Of a stretch of DNA of 64,000 nt, positions 1 to 10,849 are shown piece after piece. The notes beneath the pieces were generated by a model. That model saw only the letters and a program-made list of their open reading frames with translations, made no database searches and was not told the DNA's origin. Source of the stretch: Enoplolaimus lenunculus (lineage: Eukaryota > Nematoda > Enoplea > Enoplida > Thoracostomopsidae); assembly GCA_030248215.1 (NCBI GenBank), contig JASANG010003070.1:62001-126000 (forward strand), written 5' to 3'. How positions within the stretch are numbered: the stretch's first letter is position 1; each line of letters begins with the position of its first letter. Position numbers and translations under genes: made by a program.

Positions 1-130
1 TAAAAGGTCGCTGGTTGACTTAATGATTTGGTAAAAATACTGTTATAAATATATGTATCTTGAAAGATAATTAAACACCTTTACCCCAATTGGCGTATTG
101 ACCCCAAAAACCAAAATCTTAGCTGTGAAG

Positions 131-433
131 GCGAATGTAAAGAACAGGGGCGGAACAGTATTATAAGCATATTCCTAAGCCGAAGCGAATCTAAAGAACA
201 GGGGCGGAACAGTATTATAAGCATATTCCTAAGCCGAAGCGAATGTAAAGAACAGGGGCGGAACAGTATTATAAGCATATTCCTAAGCCGAAGCCTAAGT
301 ATAAGAACGAGTTTATTGCTAAGCCTAAGCCTAAGCCTTAGCCCTTAGCCAAGCAAAAAACTCAGTCGAAAACTTAAGCTTACTCTATTGCAGTCCCACA
401 GAAAAACGTTTCGCCCCTGATCTTTACATGGGA
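131..433. mobile_element. Family A1 MITE with internal 54-bp tandem repeat
   Basis: The segment contains AAAGAACAGGGGCGGAACAG and, at the far side, GCCCCTGATCTTTACATGG, the inverted ends shared by many copies in this window. A 54-bp block starting GCGAATSTAAAGAACAGG is repeated three times (131, 185, 239), so the left end itself has been amplified. The core is CCTAAG hexamer-like DNA. No coding potential. Confidence 0.75.
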
Positions 434-1054
434 CGCTGCGACAATACTTGCAAATCAAATAGGTACAACAGAGGCATCTGTTTGACAAAATCCAATCACT
501 GATTTCCATTTGATTTTGTCACCGAACGGTAAATAATAGATGTTGTGTTTGAAATTCGACCGTAAATGTTATGGGTTTCGGGTCGAGTTTGGTGTTTGCC
601 ATATTTTTCAATGTCATAATCTTAGATTTAGGCTTACAATAAGCGTAGCCAGGGTGATTAAGATTAAACCTGTTTTCTATTTTCACATGGGTTATTAGAA
701 TGTATTCATTTGGTAACACAAGAAACATTTCGTATAAGCTCATCATGGTTATGCCCTTCAGCGAATTCATAATTTTAGAAATTTTCAGTTATTTTACAAC
801 TGAACTTTGCCACAAATAGGGTGCTGGGTATATTGACCATAAACTTGCAAATCAACTGTGGTATGGCAATACTTTCGATTCAATGGCATTATACATATGC
901 TAGCGGTTAATAGCAGCATAGACGTTGTTGACATTTTATTCAAATTCCTGTGTAAAATTATCATCAAAGTTTAATATCACAGGCTTAAAAATTTAAAATT
1001 TAAAACTCAAACTTGATGGAGTATAAGTAACGAAAGAATAGAATTTTGAGCCTG
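434..1054. other. Intergenic, nothing recognised
   Basis: AT-rich sequence with only short chance open frames. I see no exon with good splice sites and no match to the repeat families of this window. Confidence 0.5.
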
Positions 1055-1263
1055 TATTCTCAAATTGGTGTAGTACCTATTGCCAGAAGGTCATAAGTCT
1101 TGTAATTTTCAAACCAAGAAATGTGGAGGTACGAAGTTCAGTACATTTATCGCATTCGATGTACTCTACTTCCGTGCAAATTTTGAGATTTGCAATTGCA
1201 GCAGTTTGTTAGTTTGATAACCTACTACTAACTGGTGATAGGTGGTATATGCATTTGAGAATA
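1055..1263. mobile_element. Family D MITE, diverged
   Basis: It begins TATTCTCAAATTGGTGTAG and ends GTATATGCATTTGAGAATA, the inverted ends of a family of about 210 bp. Inside both ends is the inner inverted motif CCTATTNCCAG / CTGGTGATAGG. It is more diverged than the copies at 9126 and 57667. Confidence 0.75.
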
Positions 1264-1651
1264 TGAGTCAAGAATGTAGCATAAAAGTTTAAAATAACTT
1301 AAAATACCACGTTTAATTTTCACTGTTCAATGCGACTTTAAGTTGTAATTAACTTTCGATGGCGATGCATTCAAAAGCTCGTTGAAATGAAAATGTATTT
1401 CTTGGTTTACAAAATTTGAAAATTTCAATTACAAATGAAACTTTTAAAAGTTTTTGAGATTAAGAATTTAAAACTTTCCAAGTGTTTTTGATTCACCGAA
1501 TTGGAATAATGAATTAAATTATGAATTTTCAATATATTTATTGTGTCTATGAACAGTGTTTCAATAAGACCATATACTTCATTTCCAGATACCTAATAAA
1601 CACACCATGTATATAAATTTGTATTGTTTCTTTTTATTGCCTGGCTAATGC

Positions 1652-2325
1652 AGGGTTCACGTTATAACCGGGTCAGCTGGGCATACCTTTTTTCCCTATT
1701 AGACTGTTGGGTAACATTTTGTCCGCATATAGACTCTGTACCGTATTCAAAAATTCATATTTGTCTGCAATCATCATGTGTAGGTCACCTTTTGTTCGTC
1801 AGTATCATATGATATTTGAGGTATTGTCTACGAATATAATGTAATATATTTTCATATGTCTGCATACTTGAGGTAACATGCCCAAATTGTCCTGTTGAAT
1901 ATTATATGATACTAGAATTTGTCATTTGAATTTTTGAATTATTAAGTTGCGGTTTTAAGCGATAATGTGACGGGAACCATTTGCAGGCGTGTATTTAGTA
2001 TTTAAAGCACATCTTTGCCTCTTCCGTTCAACTTTGTATTCATTTATTAGCATCCAAACATTACACAGTCCCGCTGTGAATATCATATTACATTCGTTGA
2101 AATTTTGGAATATCATATAATATTCGCATAAATGTTCTACAGTATCACATGACATACCATCCCTTGTACACATTGATCATTTGAGAGCGATGGTTTGTAA
2201 GCTAATGTCATATGACATTCGGGATTTGTATGTTCACCCGATATAAAAGCCCGAATTTTAACGTTGACGTCGAATCAACATGAGACAAACCGTGTCCCGC
2301 CTGTCCCGGTTATAACGTGATTCCC
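1652..2325. mobile_element. Family F non-autonomous DNA transposon (about 670 bp)
   Basis: The ends are inverted: GGGTTCACGTTATAACCGGG on the left and CCCGGTTATAACGTGATTCC on the right. The interior carries repeated palindromic CATATGA(C/T)AT motifs about 70-100 bp apart. A second copy with the same ends lies at 37467-38081. No transposase frame is present. Confidence 0.8.
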
Positions 2326-2784
2326 TTATAATTTTTCAAAACAATTGTTCGGTAGCCAGATTTTAAAATAATCTGGTCAGACAAAGGCAAACGACGCGAG
2401 TATCAGGAGCCGTAATCTGTGCCTTGCTTACAGACGAGCCCTTGAACCTTTTGCGTAAAATTGGCAAAAAAGTGACAGTTAGAAAAACAATGAAAAACTT
2501 CAGCTCGAAATTTGAATACAAACGACTTCGAGTGAAAAAGCAATGAAAATAATGGTCATATGACTGATACGGTCATAAGTTAACTTTTAGGTTGCCGCTA
2601 TACTTGTCGTGTTCTGTGGTCCGTCACCATACAGTATTGTAATGAGAAATTTGGCTACAATGCCTCAAGTGACGAATGGTTCCGGATCAAAAGTGCAGTA
2701 GTAATGTCATAATACATTAATTTTCAAATTTTTGGCAAAACAAACGTTTCTACATTTCAAACAACCAAACGGAGTAGTAACAGG

Positions 2785-3101
2785 CAGGGTACAACCGAAG
2801 GTAAAAAATACCGGAGCCAGAGGTGAACAAGATTTACCGGAACCGGAAGTGAAACCGGAGGTGAGGTAAAATTATGTAGTTTTAAAATGATATTTAATTT
2901 GTTAATTTTAGCAAATATCAGCAATGTGTTGTTTAAATCGTTTGACTTTACGCTTATTTTTCACGAAATCTCGACAATGTTTTCCTCAAAATTGTGCCAA
3001 ACGTTAAAACTAAACGCACCAAACAGATAAATCTTGTAAATTGCCGGGACATTCGGCAAAAATTCTACCGGATCCGGACGCAGAGCTCCGGATGTACCCT
3101 G
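2785..3101. mobile_element. Family E hAT-like MITE with 8-bp target duplication
   Basis: It starts CAGGGTACAACCGAAGG and ends CCGGATGTACCCTG, so the ends are inverted. The flanks are GTAACAGG on the left and GTAACAGT on the right, an 8-bp target duplication with one mismatch. CAG-type ends plus 8-bp duplications are typical of the hAT superfamily. The interior is rich in CCGGAG motifs. Confidence 0.85.
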
Positions 3102-3837
3102 GTAACAGTGCGTAGTCAGTGGTTTTAAAGACAATGGGAGGAACATGAAAACTATAATTACCATCCGAGCTTTGAACTGGAAATATTTCGACCGTCAGCT
3201 GCATAAGTCTCTAATTCTCATCATTCAATTCAGGTTGACAGATATTTGTATACACTAAAATATCTTATAAATCACTGCTTGCAATTCAAGGAACACGGGG
3301 AAACATGTATTATTCCAACCCTCACTGGACGTGATCAGAATGTGACTATTTCGGAGCAAAAACATAAGTATTCTCCCACTGAAGACATCCTTAATCAACC
3401 ATTACTATGTGGATATTGTCATAGAACCTGTTGCCAGTTGGTGACAGTTTCGGGGAATATCGAACCAGTCAATGACGAATTGCCAAACGTGGTTCGTTGG
3501 CCTTTGATTGATGCTTGAACCGAGATTGTCTTCAGTAGCGTGTGGCAGGTTACTGGTTGTGAATCTATTACCAACTGGTGACAAATGCTATAATACCTAC
3601 ACATTGAACATACACAGGTCCGACATCAGGATAGTCGCCTCCCAGACAGGTCGCCGGGGCTCAAATTAAACGTTTCATAGCTTAACATCGTGGCACGCGA
3701 CCAAAATTTAGTTTAACAAGATGGGCACCCAAGGGTCACCCCCCATGCAGTTGGGGGGAAATGATTCCTCGTTGTTTTATCTGTCGCAGATAATTAATAA
3801 TAATTAGTTATCGGGGCATGTAATAATCCACAACCCA

Positions 3838-4012
3838 GGCCCCTAGCGAGCCCACCTTGCTAGGGGGGCTAAACACATTTCAGGAGGGGCATTCAAGGGT
3901 TTTCAATGAATCACAAGCAAGGTTGAAACTTTTCCAAGGGGAGTGGGAAAAATATATGCAGGAGGGAGCTGAACCCCCTGGCGACCCCTTGGCTGCTGGT
4001 TCGCCGCAGCCT
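3838..4012. mobile_element. Family M repeat copy
   Basis: GC-richer block containing CTTGCTAGGGGGGCTAAA and CAGGAGGGGCATTCAAGGG. Matching text recurs at 10105, 24290, 32666 and 58592. Inverted ends near CCCGTAGCCAG are best seen in the other copies. No coding potential. Confidence 0.6.
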
Positions 4013-4137
4013 TAGTTTGTTTGCGGACACCAGAGCATTTCATGACGCATCATAGAATCATTTGTCGGCATAAATCTTCACACCACAGCTTTCTTTCTGT
4101 TTTGGTTTCTATTATCAGCTCAATGCAGACAGCCACA

Positions 4138-4160
4138 GTTGTTGTTGTTGTTGTTGTTGT
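4138..4160. repeat. (GTT)n microsatellite
   Basis: Uninterrupted GTT triplets, about seven copies. No open frame of interest crosses it. Confidence 0.9.
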
Positions 4161-4785
4161 CACAATGAAAACATAAACGGGATCCATTATTGACATCATT
4201 AAATGGCTTCAATAACTGCCTACCATTCATTGTGGAGAGAGTAATCTCTATTTTGGTCGGCGTAACAATTTGGTTCTATTTTCCGCAGTAGCAGATCCAG
4301 ACGAAATATGAACAGCAACAGCTGCCAACTGCTGAAACGGTGAAATGTTTCATGAAATGTGGCTTGAAAATTGTAAATTTCAAAACATAAAAACAGAGTC
4401 GTTTCATATCGGAAAATTATGGATCCGTCGTTGATTTTCAGTTTCATGTTGCATTCTCACAATCAGATTGCGAAAGGTACACGGACTCCTATTGATAGGG
4501 ACTCAAAATGGAAACCACTCCTATTACCTCACTCTTATTCGGTTCACTACAGTGCTAAATAAGGTTTCAAAAAACTTTGCCAATTTTTGCTATTTCTGCA
4601 TCGGGTTATATGTAAATGTTTATGGACATTTCGTTGAAAGGTAATAATGCAGAATGGACAGTGGCTTTTGTAAAGGTGTTCTGTAGTTTGCCAGCGGATC
4701 ACATGTAATTTATTTAGGCAAAATATTTTAAACAAACGCTTCTGGTCAATTTTTCTAATAGGTTGTCTACTTAAATCAGGTTCCA

Positions 4786-5357
4786 TATTCTTAAATGTGT
4801 ATAGCATTTATCACCAGTATGCGATAGGTTTTCACAGTGACCAACTGTTGAATTTTCGTGTTTCAAAAGTGGTACAGATGTAAGACAAATCAAATGCGAA
4901 AAATGTGCTGAATTTCAAACCGTACACTCCACTGGGTAGAAGCTTGAAAGACATATAACTAAGCGGTACTAAGTGCTATCTGCCAGAGTGCAACCGGAAG
5001 TGAAAAATACCGGAGCCAGAGCCGGAGGTGTGGCGAAATTAGGTACTAATAATTATGCTTAGTTGGTTAATTGGTTAATTTTAGCCAATATCTGCAATAT
5101 ATTATTCAGTTGTTTGGTTTTAAGCTAATTTTCTGCGAAATTTCGAAAATCCTTTCCTAAAAATTAAAGCAAAAGTCAAAACGAACCGCGCTAAACAGAC
5201 AAATTTTGCAAAATTATGCAAAATTTTAACACCGAAATTACCGGAACCTCCGGCAAAAATTCTACCGGAACCGGACCCGGAGGATTTTTTCTGCCGGAGC
5301 CGCAGCCGGAGGCAGACATCCGGTTGCACCCTGCTATCTACACACATTTGAGAATAT
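4786..5357. mobile_element. Family D MITE split by a Family E MITE
   Basis: The left part starts TATTCTTAAATGTGTATAGC and the right part ends CACACATTTGAGAATATA, the two ends of Family D. The element is interrupted at 4985 by an unrelated insertion, listed separately. This fixes the order: Family D inserted first. Confidence 0.75.
4985..5333. mobile_element. Family E hAT-like MITE nested in Family D
   Basis: It runs from CAGAGTGCAACCGG to CCGGTTGCACCCTG. The flanks CTATCTGC and CTATCTAC form an 8-bp target duplication with one mismatch, cut out of the host MITE. The interior has CCGGAGCC motifs and a run of TTTTGCAAAATTATGCAAAA. Confidence 0.85.
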
Positions 5358-5386
5358 AAATGGTTCTTAGTCGTATGCCCATTTTT

Positions 5387-5580
5387 TCAAATGTATCCAT
5401 CACCAATCACCAGTTCATGATAAGTCCTGTGAATTTCGAATATGAGGGCTTTAAAATTGGTAATTTTCTTGTTTTAAATGGACATCCTTGTGAGCGGAGT
5501 TTGACATTCATAGCTGCTTCAATGTTCTTGCTTGAAACTTACACTGCTGAAGTGCTAATTGGTGATAGGTGCCACACACC
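5387..5580. mobile_element. Family D MITE, degraded copy
   Basis: TTTTTCAAATGTATCCATCACC on the left and GTGCTAATTGGTGATAGGTGCC on the right keep the inverted AGCACCTATCACCAGTT core of Family D. The ends and interior have drifted strongly. Confidence 0.45.
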
Positions 5581-5709
5581 AGGGATGAAAGTGGGGCATC
5601 ATGCCTTATGAGGCAATGAGGGGGTTTGGGGCGTCATGCCTTATAAGGCTAGGAGTGGGTCCAGAAATGGCTGCACTATCGGTCAAGCAGCTATGCATGA
5701 GGCAAAAAT

Positions 5710-5860
5710 GGGACAAAATTCGGAAGCATAATCTTGAAAAAATTCGAAGCATCCGACATTTTATCACTAAAATTTTTGAAAAACCGGTGAATATTTGCAC
5801 GCCTCAATTGTGTTTGTAGAAAAACGAAACATTTTGCAAATTTTTATACTTCAATTTCTT
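5710..5860. mobile_element. Family N repeat fragment
   Basis: The stretch around ACCGGTGAATATTTGCACGC followed by GTAGAAAAACGAAACATTTTG matches 56620-56765 in order and spacing, where the same text belongs to a CAGGGTG-ended repeat. Both outer ends are missing here. Confidence 0.5.
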
Positions 5861-5980
5861 GTGCCTACAGTTGTTTCAGACGGCTGACAGTGTTTGAGGG
5901 TTTTTAAATATAACTGACTTTAGAATTTAACAAACTTCGCTTTTCAGCGTTCACTGACCAGCTAAAGTAGTTACTAGCGT

Positions 5981-6211
5981 ATGTTTTGCACGTTAACACA
6001 GATAAAAGGTAGGCGCAGCGTAAGAACTGCCAATTTGTTTACCAGCGAGAGATACAAATCTTCACCCGCAGGTATATCCGAGCCTGAAATTGTTGACCCG
6101 ACCCGCGATTACCCGCCGGCACGACGCCACAGTTTACCGACGACGTTAATTTATAAAAAAAGACTAAAGCAACACCGTTGTCAGAATGCTAACGATTGCA
6201 TAATGTCATGA
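5981..6211 (+). CDS. Possible small gene or exon, unrecognised
   Basis: An ATG at 5981 opens 76 codons ending TGA at 6211. The part from 6073 follows a good acceptor (CTTCACCCGCAG) and reads as charged, proline-bearing protein (SEPEIVDPTRDYPPARRHS) with two cysteines near the end. A donor-like AAAAG/GTAGGC lies at 6008, so a spliced form is possible. The segment matches none of the repeat families and is GC-richer than its surroundings. It may belong with the frame at 6461-6811. I recognise no family, and it may be chance. Confidence 0.25.
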   Translation: MFCTLTQIKGRRSVRTANLFTSERYKSSPAGISEPEIVDPTRDYPPARRHSLPTTLIYKKRLKQHRCQNANDCIMS

Positions 6212-6460
6212 AAATGCATTAAACAACAGTGCAATACTGATTGCATTGTTATCCAACAGCGAACAGCCCTAAATCATTGGCATCACAGAACCGACAGAAG
6301 AGACACAACTGATCGTTTAATGGCTGTTGCGTTATGATCTGAGAGTTGTGACAAACGACTGTTTGATCGCACATTGGAAAATGGCCTCGTGGGAGTCTTT
6401 GCTTTGTTTCACTTTGTGTATATTTATATATGTCGGTCTGAATATTGTGGTGTTTCGCTT

Positions 6461-6811
6461 ATGTATCTCTTGCAGTCAAGTGTCGTTGTGGTTTCTGTAA
6501 ACCAGGAGTTCAATAGACGCAACTTATCAAATAACAGGAGTAAGAAAAATTTTGTCGCGAGTCGCTACAATCAGAAATACTGGAAACTACAGGCTCAACC
6601 CCTTGGCAATAATCTGTTTTATTTCAGCCACTCTCATCGACTGAGGGGTCTGCCCAATAGGAGACAGGGATCGTGGGGGACTGGAAGATTCCGAAACTTT
6701 CGTCCTAATGGGTTAATTTACGGGTATTATTATGATATCGACCCACCTCTAAACAAGAGGATGTCGGCCAAAAACGCAACGCCCGGAGGTACATTTTGTA
6801 CTATTGCGTGA
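6461..6811 (+). CDS. Possible terminal exon of an unrecognised basic protein
   Basis: The open frame starts at an ATG (MYLLQSSVVVVSVNQ), which could be a short hydrophobic leader, or it is entered through the acceptor CTTATGTATCTCTTGCAG. It ends TGA at 6811. The residues are rich in Asn, Arg and Tyr (RSKKNFVASRYNQKYW, RGLPNRRQGSWGTGRF, GYYYDIDPPLN) with little low complexity, which is unlike the repeat-derived frames nearby. The frame stays open upstream to 6374 without an ATG. No family recognised; the small gene at 5981 lies just before it on the same strand. No polyadenylation signal was found. Confidence 0.35.
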   Translation: MYLLQSSVVVVSVNQEFNRRNLSNNRSKKNFVASRYNQKYWKLQAQPLGNNLFYFSHSHRLRGLPNRRQGSWGTGRFRNFRPNGLIYGYYYDIDPPLNKRMSAKNATPGGTFCTIA

Positions 6812-8083
6812 CCCCAAGACTTGCACACTCTAGTCATTATCGACTCTTGATTGTAGTAATGAACACAAAAACGGTATAAATATTAAAAAACTCATTCAAC
6901 TTGCGTTTGCCAATCATTGCAAAATCGCGATTCGCTCGTAATTTTCAGTAAGAAATCGTCCCAGCTGCGTTTCTGGAAACAAGATGGCTTTTTTTGAAAA
7001 ATTTTCCAAAAAAATAAATTTCACCAGTAAATTTTATAGCTGGCGCTCTTTACTTTAAAGATCAAACCAGTTTTGCTTTATAAAACTGCAATTGAGTATT
7101 AAGCTTAAGCATCAGACTGTTTTTACGTAGGCTTAGCCTTTAGGAATATGCTTACATTCCTGATGCGTATTTTCAAGTTACATTGGTCTTGACCACCATT
7201 TCAAAATCTATTTATATCTACTTACGTTTGGACACCAGGTGCAACGTCACAATTTCATTTCGAGAGCGGATATCCTGATGTGTATGTTTCAATTTCTAAG
7301 AACCTTCGAACGGTTATTTTAAACTCTATTAATAGTTCTTTATTTGTAGTCTTTTAAAATAATAACAGTGCAATGGATGTCCATATCTTTTGGGATCCGC
7401 AGCGAAGTATACATCATTTCCTCAAAATACGACTCTATCCAAAATTTTGAGAGAAAATAGCATCCTTAAATGGCGTTTGCCTGGCTTGTCCGCCAATGCT
7501 CATGCAACTTTGGTTATGAACCAGGACTTAGTTAATGATCATCAACAGCCTTCAAGCACAAAGGCCGGTTAACTTTCACAAAGCTAAAAACGGCTCCTGC
7601 TGCGTCTGAAACTAATAGGATTTGTTGTATATTTTATAAGAAAATGTGAACATCATGGCTTCTACCTGCAATGAATATATTATTTATGCTGACATAAGAT
7701 TTGTCAATGTTAACAATGGACTGCGGGTGTTTAGAAAGTTAGGGATGTGAGAAATTGGAGCAGAATTCAAAATTCTGAGCGTTATTGCAAAAATCTATAA
7801 GAAGCGAGCGTTTTCAAACAGGATCTAGAGCGTCAAGCTGATACAGTGGTGATGGTAAACAGGGTATGAGCAGTCACCCATTATTCCTCCCAGTTAAAGA
7901 GGTTCCGCATCCCAAAGAGAGGCTTCCACCCTAACAAGGTTTTAAACAAAAACATTTGAAACATATTTTGATCATCGCAAGGGGCCCCAACCCGTGGCCT
8001 CCTCTGGCACTAATGGTAAACAGCTCCTACCTGAGAGTTCGAGATTCAAATTCAAATTCGAAAATAAATTCAAGTTGAAATTG
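6812..8083. other. Intergenic; only fragments of repeats
   Basis: It holds a short Family A1-like scrap near 7110-7160 (TTAGCCTTTAGGAATATGCTT). Near 7825-7880 is a fragment sharing GAGCGTCAAGCT and CAGTGGTGATGGTA with the tRNA-derived repeat at 27830. A 60-codon frame at 7390-7572 has no supporting features. Confidence 0.5.
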
Positions 8084-8332
8084 CGCAAATTATACCTGGA
8101 AACTGCAACACTTTTCATGCGCAAATTATACCTGGAAACTGCAACACTTTTCATGCGCAAATTATACCTGGAAACTGCAACACTTTTCATGCGCAAATTA
8201 TACCTGGAAACTGCAACACTTTTCATGCGCAAATTATACCTGGAAACTGCAACACTTTTCATGCGCAAATTATACCTGGAAACTGCAACACTTTTCATGC
8301 GCAAATTATACCTGGAAACTGCAACACTTTTC
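8084..8332. repeat. 36-bp minisatellite, seven near-identical copies
   Basis: The unit starts CGCAAATTATACCTGGAAAC and ends ACACTTTTCATG. Copies begin at 8084, 8120, 8156, 8192, 8228, 8264 and 8300 and look identical; the last one is clipped. Because 36 is a multiple of three, frames stay open on both strands (as KLYLETATLFMR on +), which is a side effect and not evidence of a gene. Confidence 0.95.
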
Positions 8333-8509
8333 AATTCTGAATATCTCAGCATGGCGTGAAGATAGCATTAAAGCGATAGCTTCCGGCTTAACAATCTCTG
8401 GTACAAAGGTTTTCATCATGGTTGTAGGTTTTGTTTCAATTTTCACTCTCGATCCGCCAACTGAACGTCTGATTTTGAGTCGAACCTTTTACTCTGAGTT
8501 TGGCCAATG

Positions 8510-8690
8510 TTACTTTAAGGGCCGTAACAGTAGATTGAGCGTATTCCTAAGCCTAAACCTAAGCCTAAGCGTTGCAAAAATGAGTTCCTAAGCGTAAGCC
8601 TAAGTCTAAGCCTAAGCAAAAAACATGTAATCTAGAATCTAAACTTACTATTTTAAAGACCCACCGAAACCTGGACGCCCCTTAAAGTAA
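8510..8690. mobile_element. Family A2 MITE (TTACTTTAAG ends, CCTAAG core)
   Basis: GGCCAATGTTACTTTAAGGG on the left is mirrored by CCCCTTAAAGTAACAATGACC on the right. The core is CCTAAGCCTAAGC-like, as in Family A1, but the ends differ. Similar copies lie at 49428 and 57260. Confidence 0.8.
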
Positions 8691-9125
8691 CAATGACCTA
8701 TAACTCGAGACAGAGGCCGAAACAATTAATCAATATTTTAACCTTTTCAGTTTGAGATTTGGAAAAGTTTGCATTTTACGTTTGCAAGCTGTTATTTTGC
8801 ACGGTTCACACAAGATCGCTGTTCATACTTTTAAGTTAACTTGGCATTGACTAGAATCAACGCAAGGGCAATGAGTCCGAGTGCCCTCAAAAACCGTTGC
8901 TACAATTGTCACAACTCCTGATGGTGTTGAACTTTCGTTGAAATATTTTATTCATCTTTAGTCATGCGGGACAAATCGTTGCCCTCCACGTACTCATAGT
9001 TGCGACAGTTCTAAATTTCAACAATTCCCATTGGATGTAAAATTTCAAGGTACGCAGTGAAACCGACCAATGGGTGGTTATCTTTGGATTCACAATTATA
9101 CGAAAGACGTTTAGTTCTTAGCCAG

Positions 9126-9335
9126 TATTCTCAAATGTGTTCTAGCATCTATTACCAGTTGGTGATAGGCCTTGTAACTTTTGAAGCAGAGAATAGTGAA
9201 GTTTGAAATTCAGCACATTTATTGTTTTCGATGTTCTCTGCTACTGGGCGCATTTTGAGATCTGTAATTGCACCAGTTCGTTAGTTTGAAAACCTATTAC
9301 TAACTGGCAATAGGTGCTATATGCATTTGAGAATA
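9126..9335. mobile_element. Family D MITE, well preserved
   Basis: Starts TATTCTCAAATGTG and ends ATGCATTTGAGAATA, with inner inverted motifs CTATTACCAGTTGGTGATAGG and CCTATTACTAACTGG. It is nearly the same as the copy at 57667-57875, 48 kb away, so both are fairly young. Confidence 0.85.
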
Positions 9336-10104
9336 TGGGCCCTTATTGCAGTTACCGAATTATAACACAGGTTTTCAGTTGATTTTAATAACAGTACATG
9401 ATACTCTTTAACAAAAATATGTAACCCATGTGGTTCCGTATGGTACAAAATGTAACGCCGGATGTTGTTTTTCGAACGACTCCCGTAATTTAGGCGGAGT
9501 ATAACAACAGCTTACCGCTTGAAAGAGGGAGACTACTGTGCTCCCCTTATTTAAGGGGGTAAGAGTTAATTTGTAAATAAGGTTCGAAAATACCCCCCTA
9601 AACAACGGAGTGAGCCAGTAATGCATCTGGCGCTAGTTATATTCTTTTGTACACAGAACTTACTTAGTTTATCGACTCTTGAACCGTTTTTAAATGCCAA
9701 AATCGCACAAAATTGCAATTTTTACTTACGGCAAATCATAATTTGGTGCAATTCAGAGTCGAAATCTGCTCGACAGACTGTAAGCGGGTGCTGGGTGGTG
9801 TCATTACAGCATTCACATCTACGCTGTTTATGATTATTCCTAGTTTAAGCCAGCAAAAATTTATCTTTACACAACAGTAACAAATAATCATAGGCTGAAA
9901 CGATAAAATTGGCCTAAGGTTCCAGTTCAACGTTAGGCCTTTTTGACCATTTCAGCCCGTGATGTCTTTGTTACAAGCTTAGGCTTAATTTTAGGGATAA
10001 GTTTTCGCTTAGTAATGATGTAAAAACTAGCAGGGGGACTTCTGCCTTATAACGTTAACGATGGAGAAGTAAATGTATGTCCATTTCCAAGTAATATTTG
10101 GTTT

Positions 10105-10275
10105 GGGGCATGCCCGTAGCTAAAGGGGGCAACAAAGGAAATTCAGCCCCCCCACGACAGCATTATGCTTCTTAGAAAATTTTCAACTTTGCTTGTGAGT
10201 CAACGAAATCCCTTGTATGTCACTCCTAAAAAAATTTTAGCCCCTCCTGCAAGGTGAGCTGGCCTCGGGCGGGGC
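10105..10275. mobile_element. Family M repeat copy
   Basis: Runs from GGGGCATGCCCGTAGCTAAAG to CCTGCAAGGTGAGCTGGCC. It is the opposite orientation of the text at 3838 (TTTAGCCCCTCCTGCAAGG). No coding content. Confidence 0.6.
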
Positions 10276-10412
10276 CTGGTTGGGGGTTGATGTAAATCCA
10301 CACACAACAGAATTGCAGTGAAATGTATATAACATCTTGTACCACAGACGTCATTGCTACATTTGTTTCTGTATTTTTATGGCATAAAAATTGAGTTTTT
10401 TTACACAAAGAT

Positions 10413-10849
10413 TGCCAGAACAGTAGTATAATCATATTCCTGATCCTAAGCCTATGCGTATTAATGAGTCTATTTCTAAGCCCAAGCCTAAGCGTAAGAT
10501 TGAGTGTATTCCTAAGCCTAAGCCTAAGCGTAAGATTGAGTGTATTCCTAAGCCTAAGCCTAAGCGTAAGATTGAGTGTATTCCTAAGCCTAAGCCTAAG
10601 CGCAAGATTGAGTGTATTCCTAAGCCTAAGCCTAAGCGTAGGATTGAGTGTATTCCTAAGCCTAAGCCTAAGCGTAAGATTGGGTGTTTTCCTAAGCCTA
10701 AGCCTAAGCGTAAGATTGAGTGTATTCCTAAGCCTAAGCCTAAGGTTAAGATTGAGTGTATTCCTAAGCCTCAGCCTAAGCGCAAAAGCTTAAGCGGACT
10801 CTATTATAGACCCGAAGGAAAAGCTTCCGGCCCTGTTCAGTACATGGGT
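10413..10849. mobile_element. Family A1 MITE expanded by an internal minisatellite
   Basis: The outer parts match Family A1: GAACAGTAGTATAATCATATTCC on the left and GGCCCTGTTCAGTACATGGG on the right. Most of the interior is the 36-bp array listed next, which makes this copy more than twice the usual length of about 190 bp. Confidence 0.8.
10463..10789. repeat. 36-bp minisatellite inside a MITE, about nine copies
   Basis: The unit is ATTGAGTGTATTCCTAAG plus CCTAAGCCTAAGCGTAAG. Copies start every 36 bp from 10463; 10499, 10535 and 10571 are clear. Single-base differences between copies show it is not a very recent burst. It keeps frames open on both strands (IECIPKPKPKRK on +), which I read as a by-product. 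Confidence 0.95.

Noticed and set aside
8084-8332. CRISPR array
   Set aside because: The repeats are contiguous with no unique spacers, and the window is animal DNA.
10463-10789. Interstitial telomere
   Set aside because: CCTAAG hexamers are present, but they are part of a 36-bp unit inside a transposon with recognisable ends, so a chromosome-end relic is not needed.
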